Origin: Pseudoalteromonas sp. CO133X
GTDB lineage: Bacteria > Pseudomonadota > Gammaproteobacteria > Enterobacterales > Alteromonadaceae
DNA: 64,000 nt
Direction of reading: 5' to 3'
Assembly: GCA_004208945.1 (NCBI GenBank)
Contig: SGPE01000015.1
Coordinates: forward strand, 1 to 64,000
Shown here: positions 34,077 to 43,912 of the stretch, in pieces
Position numbering within the stretch: the first letter of the stretch is position 1
How the letters are laid out: every line of letters starts with the position of its first letter
The notes under the pieces: generated by a model
Seen by the model: the letters and a program-made list of their open reading frames with translations, nothing else
What the model was told of the DNA's origin: nothing
Database searches by the model: none
Program-made: the position numbers and the translations under genes

Positions 34077-37043
34077 TTAAAATTTGAGTTTAATACCCAT
34101 TTTAAATTGACGACCAAGTACGTCATAGTTACTTGGGAATGTGTTACCAGAGTTTGAACTAGTATCACCTGCTTCATTACCAACCACAGGTGGCTCTTTT
34201 TCAAACATGTTATCAATACCGAATGTAACATTCATGTAGTCAGTAACATGGTAGCTGGCGAATAAGTCAAAATAATCATAGCTTTCGATGCTTCTGAATT
34301 CTTCAAAAACATTTGGCGCTTCGATTGGCTCGATATCTACACCATCAATGTGACGCCATTGTAGTGACACGGTTAGATCTTCCCAAATCCAGCTAGTACG
34401 TTGTACCCAGCGTAATTCAGAGACAGGGTCGCAACTTGTGCTGTAAAAACCTTTACAGTCAATAATACGTGCAGTATCAGAGCTTTGCGACTCTTGGGTT
34501 AGGTATTTATTGATATTACCTGAGAATTGTAACTCTCCCATGTCATCAAGCAAGATACCAAAATTGAAACCAAGTTCGATACCTTCGGCACGTTGATTTT
34601 TTAAGTTGGTAGTAAATTGCTCAATACCCGCACCCGCGATAGTTAAGTCACCACCGATACGATTAATCTTCGCACACTCGTTTGCATCACCTAGTACGTA
34701 ACAGGCATCAAGAATTTCTTGAGCTGAGAACTCACCAATGATGTCATCGATATCAATATCATAGTAGTCAAGCGTAATCGTGAAGTTTTCAACAGCACTG
34801 AATTCAGGTGTCCAAACAATACCTGCAGTGAATGTTTCTGCTTCTTCAGCACCTGGTGGGTTAGCAGGATCACTACCACTAATGACTTGTACTTGACCAG
34901 AGATTACATCTTGTACGTTACCAACTTGAGCATCTGTCATGCCTGTTGAGATACAAAGTTGTCTAAGTGCATCATCAATGTTAGCTGCGTTAGCAACTGA
35001 ACATGGATCTTGTAGCGCGTTGTCTAAGCCTGTTACAACAGGTGAAGCAATTTCGCCTACGTTAGGTGCGCGCGTTGCTTGTTGTTGCATAACACGAATA
35101 AGTACATCGCTAACAGGACGCCAGTTGAAGCCAAGTTTCCACGTTTCGTTGCTACCTACTGTATCGTAGTCAGCCCAGCGGAAACCAAACTCTACATCAA
35201 GAGTTTCAGCACCCGGCAAGCCATCTAACACAGGTAAGTAACCTTCTAAGAAGAACTCATCGACTTTAAAGCCACCTGTAATAGGCAGTTGGTTACCACC
35301 TGCACCACCTTGACAACTAGCAGGGGCAAGTTTTAAACATTCATCAGGCTCAAATAAGCCTTTTTCGCGACGATTTTCATAACCAAAACTCATCGAAAGT
35401 GGTGCACCAGCACCTGGGATTTCGATAAACTCGATTGCACCATTAACGGTTGCGGTGAAAATTTCTTGGCTGTACTTTTGTTGTTGAAGGGCAATTGCTT
35501 GTGCATAGCCTGCCATTTCATCCGTGATGGTACCAAAGCCACCAAATAGATTAATTGGCACACAGCTTGAATCACCATTTTTACAGGTTACACCATCGGT
35601 TGTATCTAATGCATTTTGAATGTTGGTTAAGTTTGTATAACCACCACGTACAGTTGTACGGTTAGATTCACCATATTGATAGCTGACATCATATTCCCAG
35701 TCATCTAGGAAGAAACCTGTTACACCAGTCACGATTTGGAACTGAGTACTGTCAAATCGTTCTGTACGAGCACCTAACTCTAATGTTCTACGACGTAACT
35801 GCACTTTTAGATAGTCTTCACTATCAACAATGCCGTTACCGTTAACATCTTGCCAGTTACTGTCATTTAAGCTACCAGCCGCCAAAGCAGCAGAAGCGCC
35901 ATCAATCATAAATTGTCGAGCTTGATCGCCAATTAACGGGTTCGCTAAAGGTAAATCAAAACTTGAACCAAACGTACCAGATGGTGCTACTTGCGTATCA
36001 ACACTGGTGTTAGTGTAGTTAAAGCTTGAATAAACTTTATGCTCATCAGTGAGGTTATATTTAGCGATTGCGGTTGCTGAATAACGCTCTGAAGGTGTTT
36101 GATAGAAGTTATATGGATTGAAGTTAAATACACTACATGTATCTGGTTGCAATGTACCATCGTTTCTAAATTGCCCTGAGCCAGTTGTGCCTGCACCAAC
36201 AATTGCAAATCGTGTTGGGAATGCAGTTGTTGAGCCGCCACTTTCAACCGAGTTAGGACCACTACAATCTGCTGGCGCAGGGATTGGTGGCTCACCGTTT
36301 AAAAATTGCTCATAGTTAGCACCGGTAGCCGTTTCAATACCAAGTAAACCTAAAGGACGATCACCTAGTAGTACTTGATCACGCTGGCTCCAGCCAAGAG
36401 ATAGTACAACGTTACCTTTATCGTCTTCTAGGTTAGAACCTATTGTTAAGGCTATACTGTTTTTGTCACCATCATTGTCACCGGTTTGAGAGTGTTTAAG
36501 ATCTAAATCAACACCTTGAAAGTCTTCTTTTAATACAACATTCACCGCACCTGCAATCGCATCAGAACCATATACAGCTGACGCACCACCAGTGATAATA
36601 TCAATTCGTTCAATCAGTGCTGTTGGAATTGTTGAACTGTCAACTGAGCCATTGTAGTTGTATGGGATCATCCGACGTCCATTCATTAGAACAAGTGAAC
36701 GTTGCGATCCTAAACCTCTTAAGTTAATAGTGGCTGCACCGCCAGAGCCATTATTTACGTTACTACCATCGCCAGGTATTGTTGAAGGTAAAGTTCTTAG
36801 TATTTGTTCTACTTCAGGCTCTTGTTGGTAACCTAATTCTTTTTCTCCGATTGATACAATTGGACTTGCAGAAACAGCGCCCGGTTGTCTAATACGACTA
36901 CCTGTGATTGAAATTACTTCAAGATCTTTTTTTGCGTCGCTTGTCTCTTCTGCTGCACTCATTGGTGCGTATATAAGAGCTGTAGAAACAACCCCTGTAC
37001 TAATCGCCAGCTTTACAGCATTTGATAGTTTGTTTTTTAACAT
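34077..37043 (-). CDS. TonB-dependent receptor, large (988 residues)
   Basis: An outer-membrane receptor with signal peptide ending MSAAE, a TonB-box-like EVISITGSRIRQPG and a plug domain (about 45-170; INLRGLGSQRSLVLMNGRR, YGSDAIAGAVNVVLKEDFQG). The long barrel ends RQFKMGIKLKF. This type, common in Alteromonadales and Caulobacter-like bacteria, often imports carbohydrates, peptides or polyphenols. Several Cys pairs in the extracellular loops (CSGPNSVES, CKNGDSSC, CQGGAGG) could form disulfides. A GGGAG ribosome site precedes the ATG. No SusD-like, hydrolase or regulator gene is adjacent, so the substrate is not indicated. Confidence 0.9.
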   Translation of the reverse strand: MLKNKLSNAVKLAISTGVVSTALIYAPMSAAEETSDAKKDLEVISITGSRIRQPGAVSASPIVSIGEKELGYQQEPEVEQILRTLPSTIPGDGSNVNNGSGGAATINLRGLGSQRSLVLMNGRRMIPYNYNGSVDSSTIPTALIERIDIITGGASAVYGSDAIAGAVNVVLKEDFQGVDLDLKHSQTGDNDGDKNSIALTIGSNLEDDKGNVVLSLGWSQRDQVLLGDRPLGLLGIETATGANYEQFLNGEPPIPAPADCSGPNSVESGGSTTAFPTRFAIVGAGTTGSGQFRNDGTLQPDTCSVFNFNPYNFYQTPSERYSATAIAKYNLTDEHKVYSSFNYTNTSVDTQVAPSGTFGSSFDLPLANPLIGDQARQFMIDGASAALAAGSLNDSNWQDVNGNGIVDSEDYLKVQLRRRTLELGARTERFDSTQFQIVTGVTGFFLDDWEYDVSYQYGESNRTTVRGGYTNLTNIQNALDTTDGVTCKNGDSSCVPINLFGGFGTITDEMAGYAQAIALQQQKYSQEIFTATVNGAIEFIEIPGAGAPLSMSFGYENRREKGLFEPDECLKLAPASCQGGAGGNQLPITGGFKVDEFFLEGYLPVLDGLPGAETLDVEFGFRWADYDTVGSNETWKLGFNWRPVSDVLIRVMQQQATRAPNVGEIASPVVTGLDNALQDPCSVANAANIDDALRQLCISTGMTDAQVGNVQDVISGQVQVISGSDPANPPGAEEAETFTAGIVWTPEFSAVENFTITLDYYDIDIDDIIGEFSAQEILDACYVLGDANECAKINRIGGDLTIAGAGIEQFTTNLKNQRAEGIELGFNFGILLDDMGELQFSGNINKYLTQESQSSDTARIIDCKGFYSTSCDPVSELRWVQRTSWIWEDLTVSLQWRHIDGVDIEPIEAPNVFEEFRSIESYDYFDLFASYHVTDYMNVTFGIDNMFEKEPPVVGNEAGDTSSNSGNTFPSNYDVLGRQFKMGIKLKF

Positions 37044-37222
37044 TGTTATCTCCCAATATTTAATTATAGTTGGCTAGAAAACAATGGATTACTACTCGAT
37101 ATCCATTCTTAGCATGTTTAGATTAGTACACAACCTAGGTAAATGTGTAGTTTTTGATAAGAAAATGTATAAATATTGAAATTTTAATGTTTTATGCTGA
37201 GTTGGAGAGAATGGAAATCATA

Positions 37223-37248
37223 AAAAAAGCGGCTTTGAGGCCGCTTTT
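37223..37248 (-). terminator. terminator of the small lipoprotein gene
   Basis: Read leftwards, AAAAGCGGCC pairs with GGCCGCTTTT-type arms (AAAGCGGC / GCCGCTTT) and ends in seven T's, about 26 bases past the stop codon. Confidence 0.8.
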
Positions 37249-37273
37249 CTTGTTGGTATTTTGTATAGAAGGA

Positions 37274-37465
37274 TTAGCAGTTAGTTTCTTTTGCGTTTAC
37301 ACCTTCTTTAACATCTTCACATGCATCTTCTACAGCATTTTGTGTATCAGTAATTGCTTCGTCAATGCGCTCACCTGCATCTTCAGCTGTGTTATCTTCA
37401 CAACCCATAATGAATAGACCTGAAAATAGGGCGATAGTAGCGGCTTTTAAAGTTGAATTTTTCAT
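37274..37465 (-). CDS. small lipoprotein, acidic
   Basis: A 63-residue protein. The lipobox FIMGC gives a mature chain of about 42 residues, strongly acidic (EDNTAEDAGERIDEAITDTQ) and helical, with three more cysteines. The ATG at 37465 has AAGGAA seven bases upstream; the earlier in-frame TTG is unlikely. It is reminiscent of small stress-related envelope lipoproteins (entericidin-like), but I cannot assign a family. A DUF1328 gene lies just upstream on the same strand, and they may be coexpressed. Confidence 0.7.
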   Translation of the reverse strand: MKNSTLKAATIALFSGLFIMGCEDNTAEDAGERIDEAITDTQNAVEDACEDVKEGVNAKETNC

Positions 37466-37521
37466 AATCAAATTCCTTGTAATATTTAAAATGTAGTTTC
37501 TAAGTGTCTGTTATTACTGTG

Positions 37522-37695
37522 TTACTTGGGTACGTTGCCTCTAAGTGCACCTGATACCAGTGAAATAACAAGTAAAACTAGAAATATAAAAAAGATAATT
37601 TTAGCGATACCTGCTGCGGCTCCTGCGATACCGCCAAAACCTAACACTGCAGCGATTAACGCAATAACTAGAAAAGTAATTGTCCAGCGTAACAT
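37522..37695 (-). CDS. DUF1328 family small membrane protein (YtjA-like)
   Basis: A 57-residue protein beginning [20 protein letters not shown] and ending GALRGNVPK. Two hydrophobic helices, a [13 protein letters not shown] centre and a short basic tail are diagnostic of DUF1328. AAGGAGA precedes the ATG by about seven bases. The family is common, often stress- or stationary-phase-associated, and its function is unknown. The overlapping frame on the other strand (37526-37714) is a shadow. Confidence 0.85.
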   Translation of the reverse strand: MLRWTITFLVIALIAAVLGFGGIAGAAAGIAKIIFFIFLVLLVISLVSGALRGNVPK

Positions 37696-37910
37696 AGTGA
37701 TTCTCCTTGGCTAATAATATTTCGTTTCGGTTGAAATAGTTGAAGCCAGTTCTATGCCATTATTAAATATTGTTTATTTTCAATTGGTTGTGGTTTTTTC
37801 AGGGGTTTTTAAATTTTCTTATTTGGTAACTTTTACGAATTAGCATGTAACTTATTCATAGTGATTATTTTTCAACTTAAATGAGTAAAATCGCATCTTT
37901 TACTATTCTT

Positions 37911-37930
37911 ATTTTGGTAAGACCAATTTA
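37911..37930. promoter_or_regulatory. candidate PdhR/LldR-type (GntR family) operator, distal
   Basis: TTTGGT-AAG-ACCAAT, with core TTGGT-n3-ACCAA, matches the known PdhR consensus ATTGGT-n3-ACCAAT except one base. It lies about 300 bases before oadG. Confidence 0.5.
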
Positions 37931-38114
37931 TCTTTGTGGTGTTTTTATATTCTCAATGGCCTGTGTTGGCGAGGGTTTTGAGTATGTTATGTAAAAACAG
38001 GCAATGTCACCTTTATAACTTATGACTATATCGACTATTTTTATCATCTATATAGGGCTATTAATACGCTTATTTCACGGTTGTTAATTTTATGTTTTAC
38101 GTGTTATTTTGAGT

Positions 38115-38135
38115 TAAATTGGTTTTACCAATTTA
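38115..38135. promoter_or_regulatory. candidate PdhR/LldR-type (GntR family) operator, proximal
   Basis: A perfect match to ATTGGT-n3-ACCAAT inside eight-base arms TAAATTGG / CCAATTTA, about 93 bases before oadG and well placed to cover a promoter. The regulator gene is not in the window. Confidence 0.6.
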
Positions 38136-38227
38136 CAAGGTGGTATACAAATCAAGAGTGTTTGTTATCATGTTGAATAATTATTTAACTATATTGACTT
38201 TTTATTTGTAACAGTGCGAGGGGCAGT

Positions 38228-38473
38228 ATGGACATAAGTGGGTTACTCTCAACCGCGGCCAGCTTGATGATTACGGGCATGATTGGTGTATTTATATTTT
38301 TAACTATTTTGATTTCAGCCGTGACCTTAATGTCTAGGTTGATGAATCGTTTTGATGAACCAGTCGATGAGCCTGTACGGGCTGCAAAAATACAATCACA
38401 GCAGGGTGTGCCGCAAGCTCACATTGCAGCTATTAGCGCTGCAATCGCTCAATTCAGAAATAAACAAAAATAA
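38228..38473 (+). CDS. oadG: oxaloacetate decarboxylase (Na+ pump), gamma subunit
   Basis: An 81-residue protein with one N-terminal membrane helix (about 12-34) and a short hydrophilic tail ending [17 protein letters not shown], as in OadG. It joins the alpha and beta subunits and binds zinc through its C-terminal region. It is first in the oadG-oadA-oadB operon; its TAA overlaps an ATG of the next reading frame. Confidence 0.85.
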   Translation: MDISGLLSTAASLMITGMIGVFIFLTILISAVTLMSRLMNRFDEPVDEPVRAAKIQSQQGVPQAHIAAISAAIAQFRNKQK

Positions 38474-38487
38474 TGGGGCAGCTGAAA

Positions 38488-40266
38488 ATGGCTAAATTAA
38501 AATTAACCGAACTAGTTTTACGTGATGCACATCAATCACTGTTGGCAACACGTATGCGCTTAGATGACATGTTACCTATGGCCGAGAAACTTGATAATGC
38601 GGGTTATTGGTCAATTGAATCATGGGGGGGCGCAACATTTGATTCTTGTATTCGCTACTTAGGCGAAGATCCTTGGCAGCGTATTCGTGAACTTAAAGCG
38701 GCGATGCCAAATACCAAACAGCAAATGCTACTGCGTGGACAAAACTTACTGGGTTATCGCCACTATGCTGATGATGTAGTGGAAAAGTTTGTTGAGCGTG
38801 CACATAAAAATGGTGTTGATGTATTTCGTATTTTTGATGCAATGAATGACGTACGTAATCTTGAAACCGCGATTAAAGCCGCTGTTAAAGTGGGGGCTCA
38901 TGCACAGGGAACAATTTCCTACACAGTAAGCCCTGTGCACACTCTTGATATGTGGCTTAAGCTTGCTAAACAGCTAGAAGAGCTGGGCTGTCATTCTATT
39001 TGTATTAAAGATATGGCTGGTTTATTAAAACCTTATGACTGTGAGCAACTGATCAAAGGTTTAAAAGAAACGGTGTCAATTCCTATCGCGATGCAATGTC
39101 ATGCTACAACAGGTTTAAGTACAGCAACCTATCAAAAAGCGATTGATGCAGGCATCGATATGTTAGATACGGCTATTTCATCAATGAGTATGACTTATGG
39201 CCACAGTGCAACAGAAACAATAGTATCGATTGTTGAAGGAACAGAGCGCGACACAGGTCTTAACCTTAATCAGTTAGAAGAAATTGCCGCTTATTTTCGT
39301 GATGTGCGTAAAAAGTATGCCGCTTTCGAAGGCAGCCTAAAAGGGGTTGATGGTCGTATCTTATTAGCACAAGTACCAGGTGGTATGTTAACTAACATGG
39401 AGAACCAGCTGAAAGAACAAGGTGCTGCGGATAAACTCGATCAAGTGCTTTTAGAGATCCCACGTGTACGTGAAGATTTAGGGTATATTCCACTGGTAAC
39501 ACCAACCTCACAAATTGTTGGTACGCAAGCCGTTCTAAATGTATTAACGGGTGAGCGTTATAAAACGATTACTAAAGAAACCGCAGGTGTACTTAAAGGT
39601 GAGTATGGTGCAACCCCAGCGCCGATGAATAAAGAACTTCAAGAACGTGTTTTAGACGGAAGCGAAGCAATAACGTGTCGTCCTGCTGATAAACTTGAAC
39701 CTGAACTCGAAAAACTTGAAGCTGAATTATTAAAAGAAGCTAAAGAGCAGGGTTTAGAGCTGGCTGATGACGTGATTGATGACGTGCTTACCTATGCTTT
39801 ATTCCCACAAATAGGCTTGAAATTTCTTAAAAATCGTCATAATCCTGATGCCTTCGAACCTGTGCCAACAGGTGAAAAAGCTAAATCTGATCAATCAACG
39901 AAACCTTCTTCAAATGGTGAGGTTCAAGCTGAGCAATACAGTGTGAAAGTTGATGGTAAAGTTTACGATGTTGTTGTTGCTAAAGGTGGCGAGCTTCAAG
40001 AGGTTGCACTCAAAGACAGTGAGTTAATACCACAATCTGCATCAGCGTCAGCTGGCGAAACACTCAATGCGCCACTGGCAGGTAATATTTTTAAAATCAA
40101 AGTAAAACCTGGGCAAACTGTAAATCAAGGTGATGTCGTTATCATTATGGAAGCAATGAAAATGGAAACCGAAGTACGTGCCGCTCATGACGGTACTGTG
40201 GCTGATATTTTAGTTGCGGAAGGTGACTCAGTTGCCACCGGCGACGCCATGATTGCACTCGCTTAG
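38488..40266 (+). CDS. oadA: oxaloacetate decarboxylase alpha subunit (biotinylated)
   Basis: About 592 residues. The N-terminal carboxyltransferase domain begins [19 protein letters not shown], with metal-site features MQCHATTG and IKDMAGLL. A conserved carboxylase domain, an acidic/Ser-rich linker (about 455-515) and a C-terminal biotinyl domain with the biotin lysine in EAMKMETE follow. It transfers CO2 from oxaloacetate to biotin, giving pyruvate. I prefer the ATG at 38488, matching the family start [10 protein letters not shown]; the ATG at 38473 would add five residues and overlap the oadG stop. Acts with OadB in the membrane. Confidence 0.95.
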   Translation: MAKLKLTELVLRDAHQSLLATRMRLDDMLPMAEKLDNAGYWSIESWGGATFDSCIRYLGEDPWQRIRELKAAMPNTKQQMLLRGQNLLGYRHYADDVVEKFVERAHKNGVDVFRIFDAMNDVRNLETAIKAAVKVGAHAQGTISYTVSPVHTLDMWLKLAKQLEELGCHSICIKDMAGLLKPYDCEQLIKGLKETVSIPIAMQCHATTGLSTATYQKAIDAGIDMLDTAISSMSMTYGHSATETIVSIVEGTERDTGLNLNQLEEIAAYFRDVRKKYAAFEGSLKGVDGRILLAQVPGGMLTNMENQLKEQGAADKLDQVLLEIPRVREDLGYIPLVTPTSQIVGTQAVLNVLTGERYKTITKETAGVLKGEYGATPAPMNKELQERVLDGSEAITCRPADKLEPELEKLEAELLKEAKEQGLELADDVIDDVLTYALFPQIGLKFLKNRHNPDAFEPVPTGEKAKSDQSTKPSSNGEVQAEQYSVKVDGKVYDVVVAKGGELQEVALKDSELIPQSASASAGETLNAPLAGNIFKIKVKPGQTVNQGDVVIIMEAMKMETEVRAAHDGTVADILVAEGDSVATGDAMIALA

Positions 40267-40276
40267 GAGGCTTGGG

Positions 40277-41407
40277 ATGGATGGATTATTAAACCTCTGG
40301 CATGCAACGGGGATTGCAAACTTTACTTTTCCTGCACTGATCATGATTGCAGTTGGCTGCTTGCTTCTGTATTTAGCGATTGCTCGTAGTTTTGAGCCAT
40401 TGCTATTACTGCCCATTGGCTTCGGCGCTATTTTAACAAACATTCCAGTGGCTGGTTTATCAGACCCAGGTGGCTTATTGTACTACGTGTATCACATAGG
40501 TATTGATTCTGGCGTGTTCCCATTGCTGATTTTTATGGGGGTGGGTGCACTAACGGATTTTAGCGCGCTTATTGCAAATCCACGTATGTTGTTACTGGGA
40601 GCTGCGGCACAATTTGGTATTTTTGCGACGTTATTTGGCGCCATTTTACTTAACTTTATTCCAGGCTTTGAATTTTCACTGCAAGATGCATCGGCGATTG
40701 CCATTATTGGTGGTGCTGATGGACCAACCGCTATTTTCTTGGCCTCGAAACTTGCGCCTGATTTACTGGGGGCAATTGCTGTTGCTGCGTATTCATATAT
40801 GGCATTGGTGCCTATTATCCAACCGCCAATTATGCGTGCGCTAACAACAAAAGAAGAGCGTGAAATTCAAATGCCGCAGCTACGTGCAGTATCAAAAAAA
40901 GAAAAAATCATTTTTCCATTGATGGTACTCAGTCTAACGATTTTATTTTTACCTGCCGCGACGCCACTTGTTGGTATGTTTTGTTTAGGTAATTTAATGC
41001 GAGAATCAGGTGTGGTCGATCGTTTAAGTAATAGTGCACAAAACGAGATCATTAATATCACTACGATTTTCTTAGGTCTTGCTGTTGGTTCTAAACTTGC
41101 AGCAGATAAGTTCTTAACGGTAGAAACTATTGGTATCTTGGTATTAGGTGCTTTGGCCTTTGCAATTGGTACAGCATCAGGCGTGTTTATGGCAAAAGGT
41201 CTGAATAAGTTTTCTAAATCGCCGATTAACCCTCTCGTGGGGGCTGCGGGTGTATCGGCAGTGCCAATGGCTGCGCGGGTGGTAAATAAGGTAGGTCTTG
41301 AAAGCAATCCACATAACTTCTTGTTAATGCATGCAATGGGTCCGAATGTAGCTGGTGTATTAGGAAGTGCCGTAGCTGCAGGTATTTTGTTAGCGATTGT
41401 TGGCTAA
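40277..41407 (+). CDS. oadB: oxaloacetate decarboxylase beta subunit (Na+-translocating)
   Basis: A 376-residue integral membrane protein that releases CO2 from carboxybiotin and pumps sodium outward. About nine or more hydrophobic segments are visible, with the family region ADGPTAIF around residue 152 ([15 protein letters not shown]) and [18 protein letters not shown] at the C-terminus. The ATG at 40277 is chosen because TAGGAGG lies six bases before it; the frame extends upstream only into the end of oadA. Followed by a strong terminator. A sodium pump fits the sodium-driven MurT and NhaC-type transporters in this window. Confidence 0.95.
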   Translation: MDGLLNLWHATGIANFTFPALIMIAVGCLLLYLAIARSFEPLLLLPIGFGAILTNIPVAGLSDPGGLLYYVYHIGIDSGVFPLLIFMGVGALTDFSALIANPRMLLLGAAAQFGIFATLFGAILLNFIPGFEFSLQDASAIAIIGGADGPTAIFLASKLAPDLLGAIAVAAYSYMALVPIIQPPIMRALTTKEEREIQMPQLRAVSKKEKIIFPLMVLSLTILFLPAATPLVGMFCLGNLMRESGVVDRLSNSAQNEIINITTIFLGLAVGSKLAADKFLTVETIGILVLGALAFAIGTASGVFMAKGLNKFSKSPINPLVGAAGVSAVPMAARVVNKVGLESNPHNFLLMHAMGPNVAGVLGSAVAAGILLAIVG

Positions 41408-41429
41408 GTCGTTTACTTCCAACCGACTG

Positions 41430-41456
41430 GCGCAGTATTTTACTGCGCTTTTTTTT
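41430..41456 (+). terminator. terminator of oadGAB
   Basis: GCGCAGTA pairs with TACTGCGC around TTTT and runs into eight T's; a strong rho-independent terminator. Confidence 0.92.
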
Positions 41457-41503
41457 GCCTATAGACTAGGGCTTAAACTTATCTATTGTGTAAGGAAGCC
41501 ACA

Positions 41504-41680
41504 ATGAATGTATTTGTTATTTTATTATGCCTGTTTATCGCACTGGCTATTCTTATACCACTACTTGAAAAGTATCATTCAAAAATGGGGCTAGATGGTG
41601 CAACCAAATATGCTAAGTATATATGGCCGTTAGTAATGATCTCGATGGTGATCCAGCTGATTTATTTATTAGTCAGGTAA
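41504..41680 (+). CDS. small two-helix membrane protein
   Basis: A 58-residue protein. The N-terminal helix is NVFVILLCLFIALAILIPLL, then a short loop EKYHSKMGLDGATKYAKYI, and a second helix PLVMISMVIQLIYLLV. The ATG at 41504 has AAGGA seven bases upstream; an earlier in-frame ATG at 41486 has none. I do not recognise a family. It has its own downstream terminator. Confidence 0.65.
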   Translation: MNVFVILLCLFIALAILIPLLEKYHSKMGLDGATKYAKYIWPLVMISMVIQLIYLLVR

Positions 41681-41690
41681 CACAATAAGG

Positions 41691-41722
41691 AGCTCGCCAA
41701 AATAAGTTGGCGAGCTTTTTGT
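41691..41722 (+). terminator. terminator after the small membrane protein gene
   Basis: AGCTCGCC pairs with GGCGAGCT over a nine-base loop and ends in T5. Confidence 0.85.
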
Positions 41723-41723
41723 T

Positions 41724-42815
41724 TTAGTGCGTTGCTAAAGGATAGTCGGTATAGCCTTTTGCACCGCCACCAAATAAGGTGTCAGGGTCGTGTTGTGCAA
41801 GTGCAATCCCTTTTTCAATACGCTCAGGCAGATCTGGGTTTGCAACAAACGGACGACCAAAGCCAATTAGATCAGCCCAGCCTGCGGCTAATGCTTGCTC
41901 TGCCTTCTCGCCAGTGTACTTGCCTGCATAAATCATTAACCCAGAAAAATTTTCACGTAGTGCTTGTTTAAAATTTTGCTCCATTAATGGCGCATCGTCC
42001 CAGTCAGCTTCGGCAATATGCAGGTAAGCAACGTTTAGGTCATTAAGTACCTTCGCTACGCCAATATAGGTTTCAAATGGGTTATCATCGACCGTCCCAT
42101 TGAGTGTTGTGAGTGGAGCAAGACGTACGCCTACACGGTCAGCACCAATTTCATCACATACCGCTTGTGTCACTTGTTGTAAAAAGCGTAAGCGGTTTTC
42201 TAAATTGCCGCCGTATTCATCAGTGCGTTGGTTTGATTCTGAATCTATAAATTGATTAATTAAGTAACCATTAGCAGCATGCAGTTCAATACCATCAAAC
42301 CCTGCATCAACTGCGTTGCGAGCCGCTTGGCGGTATTCGTTTATAACGAGTTTGATGTCGTCATGGCTCATTGCGCGGGGCAGGGCAGTGGCAACAAAAT
42401 CGGGTTTATCATCTTCATCAATAAATACTTTAACGTCTTTAGCTGCAATAGCTGATGGCGCAATTGGCTGCTCGCCACCTGTGTTACTTGGGTGAGATAC
42501 GCGGCCAACATGCCAAAGCTGGGCAAACATAATGCCACCAGCTTGATGAACTTTGTCGGTTACTTTCTTCCAACCGGCAATTTGCTCAGCAGTATAAATA
42601 CCTGGTGTCCAAGCATAGCCCTTACCTAGGGCTGATATTTGTGTGCCTTCGCTAATGATTAAGCCGGCGCTGGCACGCTGGGCATAGTAGTCGGCCATTA
42701 ACTCATTGGCGATATCCCCTGGTTGTGATGAGCGAGAGCGAGTCATTGGTGGCATGACAATACGGTTTTTTAGTGTGTGACCGGCAAGTTGTACGGTATC
42801 GAATAATTTGTTCAT
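41724..42815 (-). CDS. Old Yellow Enzyme family alkene reductase (NemA-like)
   Basis: A 363-residue FMN flavoprotein that reduces activated C=C bonds with NADPH and often nitro compounds or quinones. Signatures include NRIVMPPMTRSRS near the N-terminus, the substrate-binding HAANGYLINQF, the following DSESNQRTDEYGG, and the phosphate site IGFGRPFVANPDL. AAGGAGCC precedes the ATG. The LysR gene lies upstream on the same strand (about 100 bases) and an MFS exporter is divergent from it, an arrangement typical of detoxification modules for electrophiles. Confidence 0.93.
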   Translation of the reverse strand: MNKLFDTVQLAGHTLKNRIVMPPMTRSRSSQPGDIANELMADYYAQRASAGLIISEGTQISALGKGYAWTPGIYTAEQIAGWKKVTDKVHQAGGIMFAQLWHVGRVSHPSNTGGEQPIAPSAIAAKDVKVFIDEDDKPDFVATALPRAMSHDDIKLVINEYRQAARNAVDAGFDGIELHAANGYLINQFIDSESNQRTDEYGGNLENRLRFLQQVTQAVCDEIGADRVGVRLAPLTTLNGTVDDNPFETYIGVAKVLNDLNVAYLHIAEADWDDAPLMEQNFKQALRENFSGLMIYAGKYTGEKAEQALAAGWADLIGFGRPFVANPDLPERIEKGIALAQHDPDTLFGGGAKGYTDYPLATH

Positions 42816-42914
42816 TACGGCTCCTTGAAAGCGACTATGCTTTCAGCATAACGAAAATTATTTATGAAATTAATGTCAGTAATCACAAAACACTTTTGTT
42901 AAAAATGCAAAAAA

Positions 42915-43802
42915 CTACAGCGTTAACTTGGGTGCTATAAAGTCTAAAAACGCTAATACTCGTGATGATACACCGCTATTTTGATAATACACCGCATGCA
43001 CTTTTTCACGACGATTAGGGCTCAATACTTCGCCTTCGAGCACTTTTACTAAACGGCCTGCTTTTAAATCTTCGTTGATCATAAATTCCGACAATAAGGT
43101 AATGCCATGACCTTGAATACAAAGCTGGCGTACCGTTTCACCGCTTGATGCACTGATTGAAAATCTAAGATCTAAAGGCGTGGTTAACGGCCAGTGGTTT
43201 AAATGCGGCGCATCGGTAAAACCAATAAGTTGTTGCGAGGCTAAGTCGGTTAGCTCATTTAAAGGTGGTGAAGTTTTTAAATAATCAGGGCTGGCAACGA
43301 GCTGTAGTTTACTAACTCCCAAAGTGCGCGCATGCAAGTTTGAGTCAGCGAGTTCGCCAATACGAATAGCAATATCGGTTTTATGTTCAAGCAAATCGAT
43401 AATACTGTCGTGGCTGGTGATCTCGAGTTTTATATCAGGATACGCTTGGTTAAAGGCCTTTAAATGTGGCGCTAATTGATGAAACACAAAGGGGCTTGCG
43501 GCATCAACTCTTAATTTTCCTGATGGCGCACAGTGAAGAAGTTTTAGGGCTTCTTCGCCTTGTGCAAGCTGGCTGAGTGCTTCTCTAGCATAGCCTAAAA
43601 ATAACTCACCTTCTTCGGTCAGCTCAATGCGCCTTGTGGTGCGATTGAATAAGGTAATGTTTAAAGATTTTTCGAGCCGAGTTACCGCCCGTGATATTTT
43701 TGCTACTTGCTCATCTAAGGCATTAGCTGCACTTGAGAATCCGCCGGTATCAACCACGCTGATAAATGCTTCTAAATCTTGGGTGTTGGAGATCACGCTC
43801 AT
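42915..43802 (-). CDS. LysR-family transcriptional regulator
   Basis: A 295-residue regulator with an N-terminal winged helix (SNTQDLEAFISVVDTGGFSSAANALDEQVAKISRAVTRLEKSL) and a C-terminal LysR substrate domain. It lies between the alkene reductase gene (downstream, same strand) and the MFS exporter (divergent), so it probably controls one or both through the 110-base gap at 43803-43912. The effector is unknown, perhaps an electrophile or quinone. Confidence 0.88.
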   Translation of the reverse strand: MSVISNTQDLEAFISVVDTGGFSSAANALDEQVAKISRAVTRLEKSLNITLFNRTTRRIELTEEGELFLGYAREALSQLAQGEEALKLLHCAPSGKLRVDAASPFVFHQLAPHLKAFNQAYPDIKLEITSHDSIIDLLEHKTDIAIRIGELADSNLHARTLGVSKLQLVASPDYLKTSPPLNELTDLASQQLIGFTDAPHLNHWPLTTPLDLRFSISASSGETVRQLCIQGHGITLLSEFMINEDLKAGRLVKVLEGEVLSPNRREKVHAVYYQNSGVSSRVLAFLDFIAPKLTL

Positions 43803-43912
43803 GGCAATACCTTTTCATTTTTGACAAAAGTATTTTGTCACTACTGCTATTTTTTGCAAATTTAATTTTAGCCACAATAGCCGCACTTTCAAAATTAAAT
43901 AGAGGATATGTG

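Larger units (their letters stand above)
37696..38227. other. regulatory region upstream of oadGAB
   Basis: 532 bases, very AT-rich, no gene seen. It contains two palindromes of the GntR/PdhR type (37911-37930 and 38115-38135). Nothing else recognisable. Confidence 0.6.

Noticed and set aside
37526-37714. 62-residue plus-strand open frame
   Set aside because: It is antisense to the DUF1328 gene, which has a ribosome site and clear family sequence.
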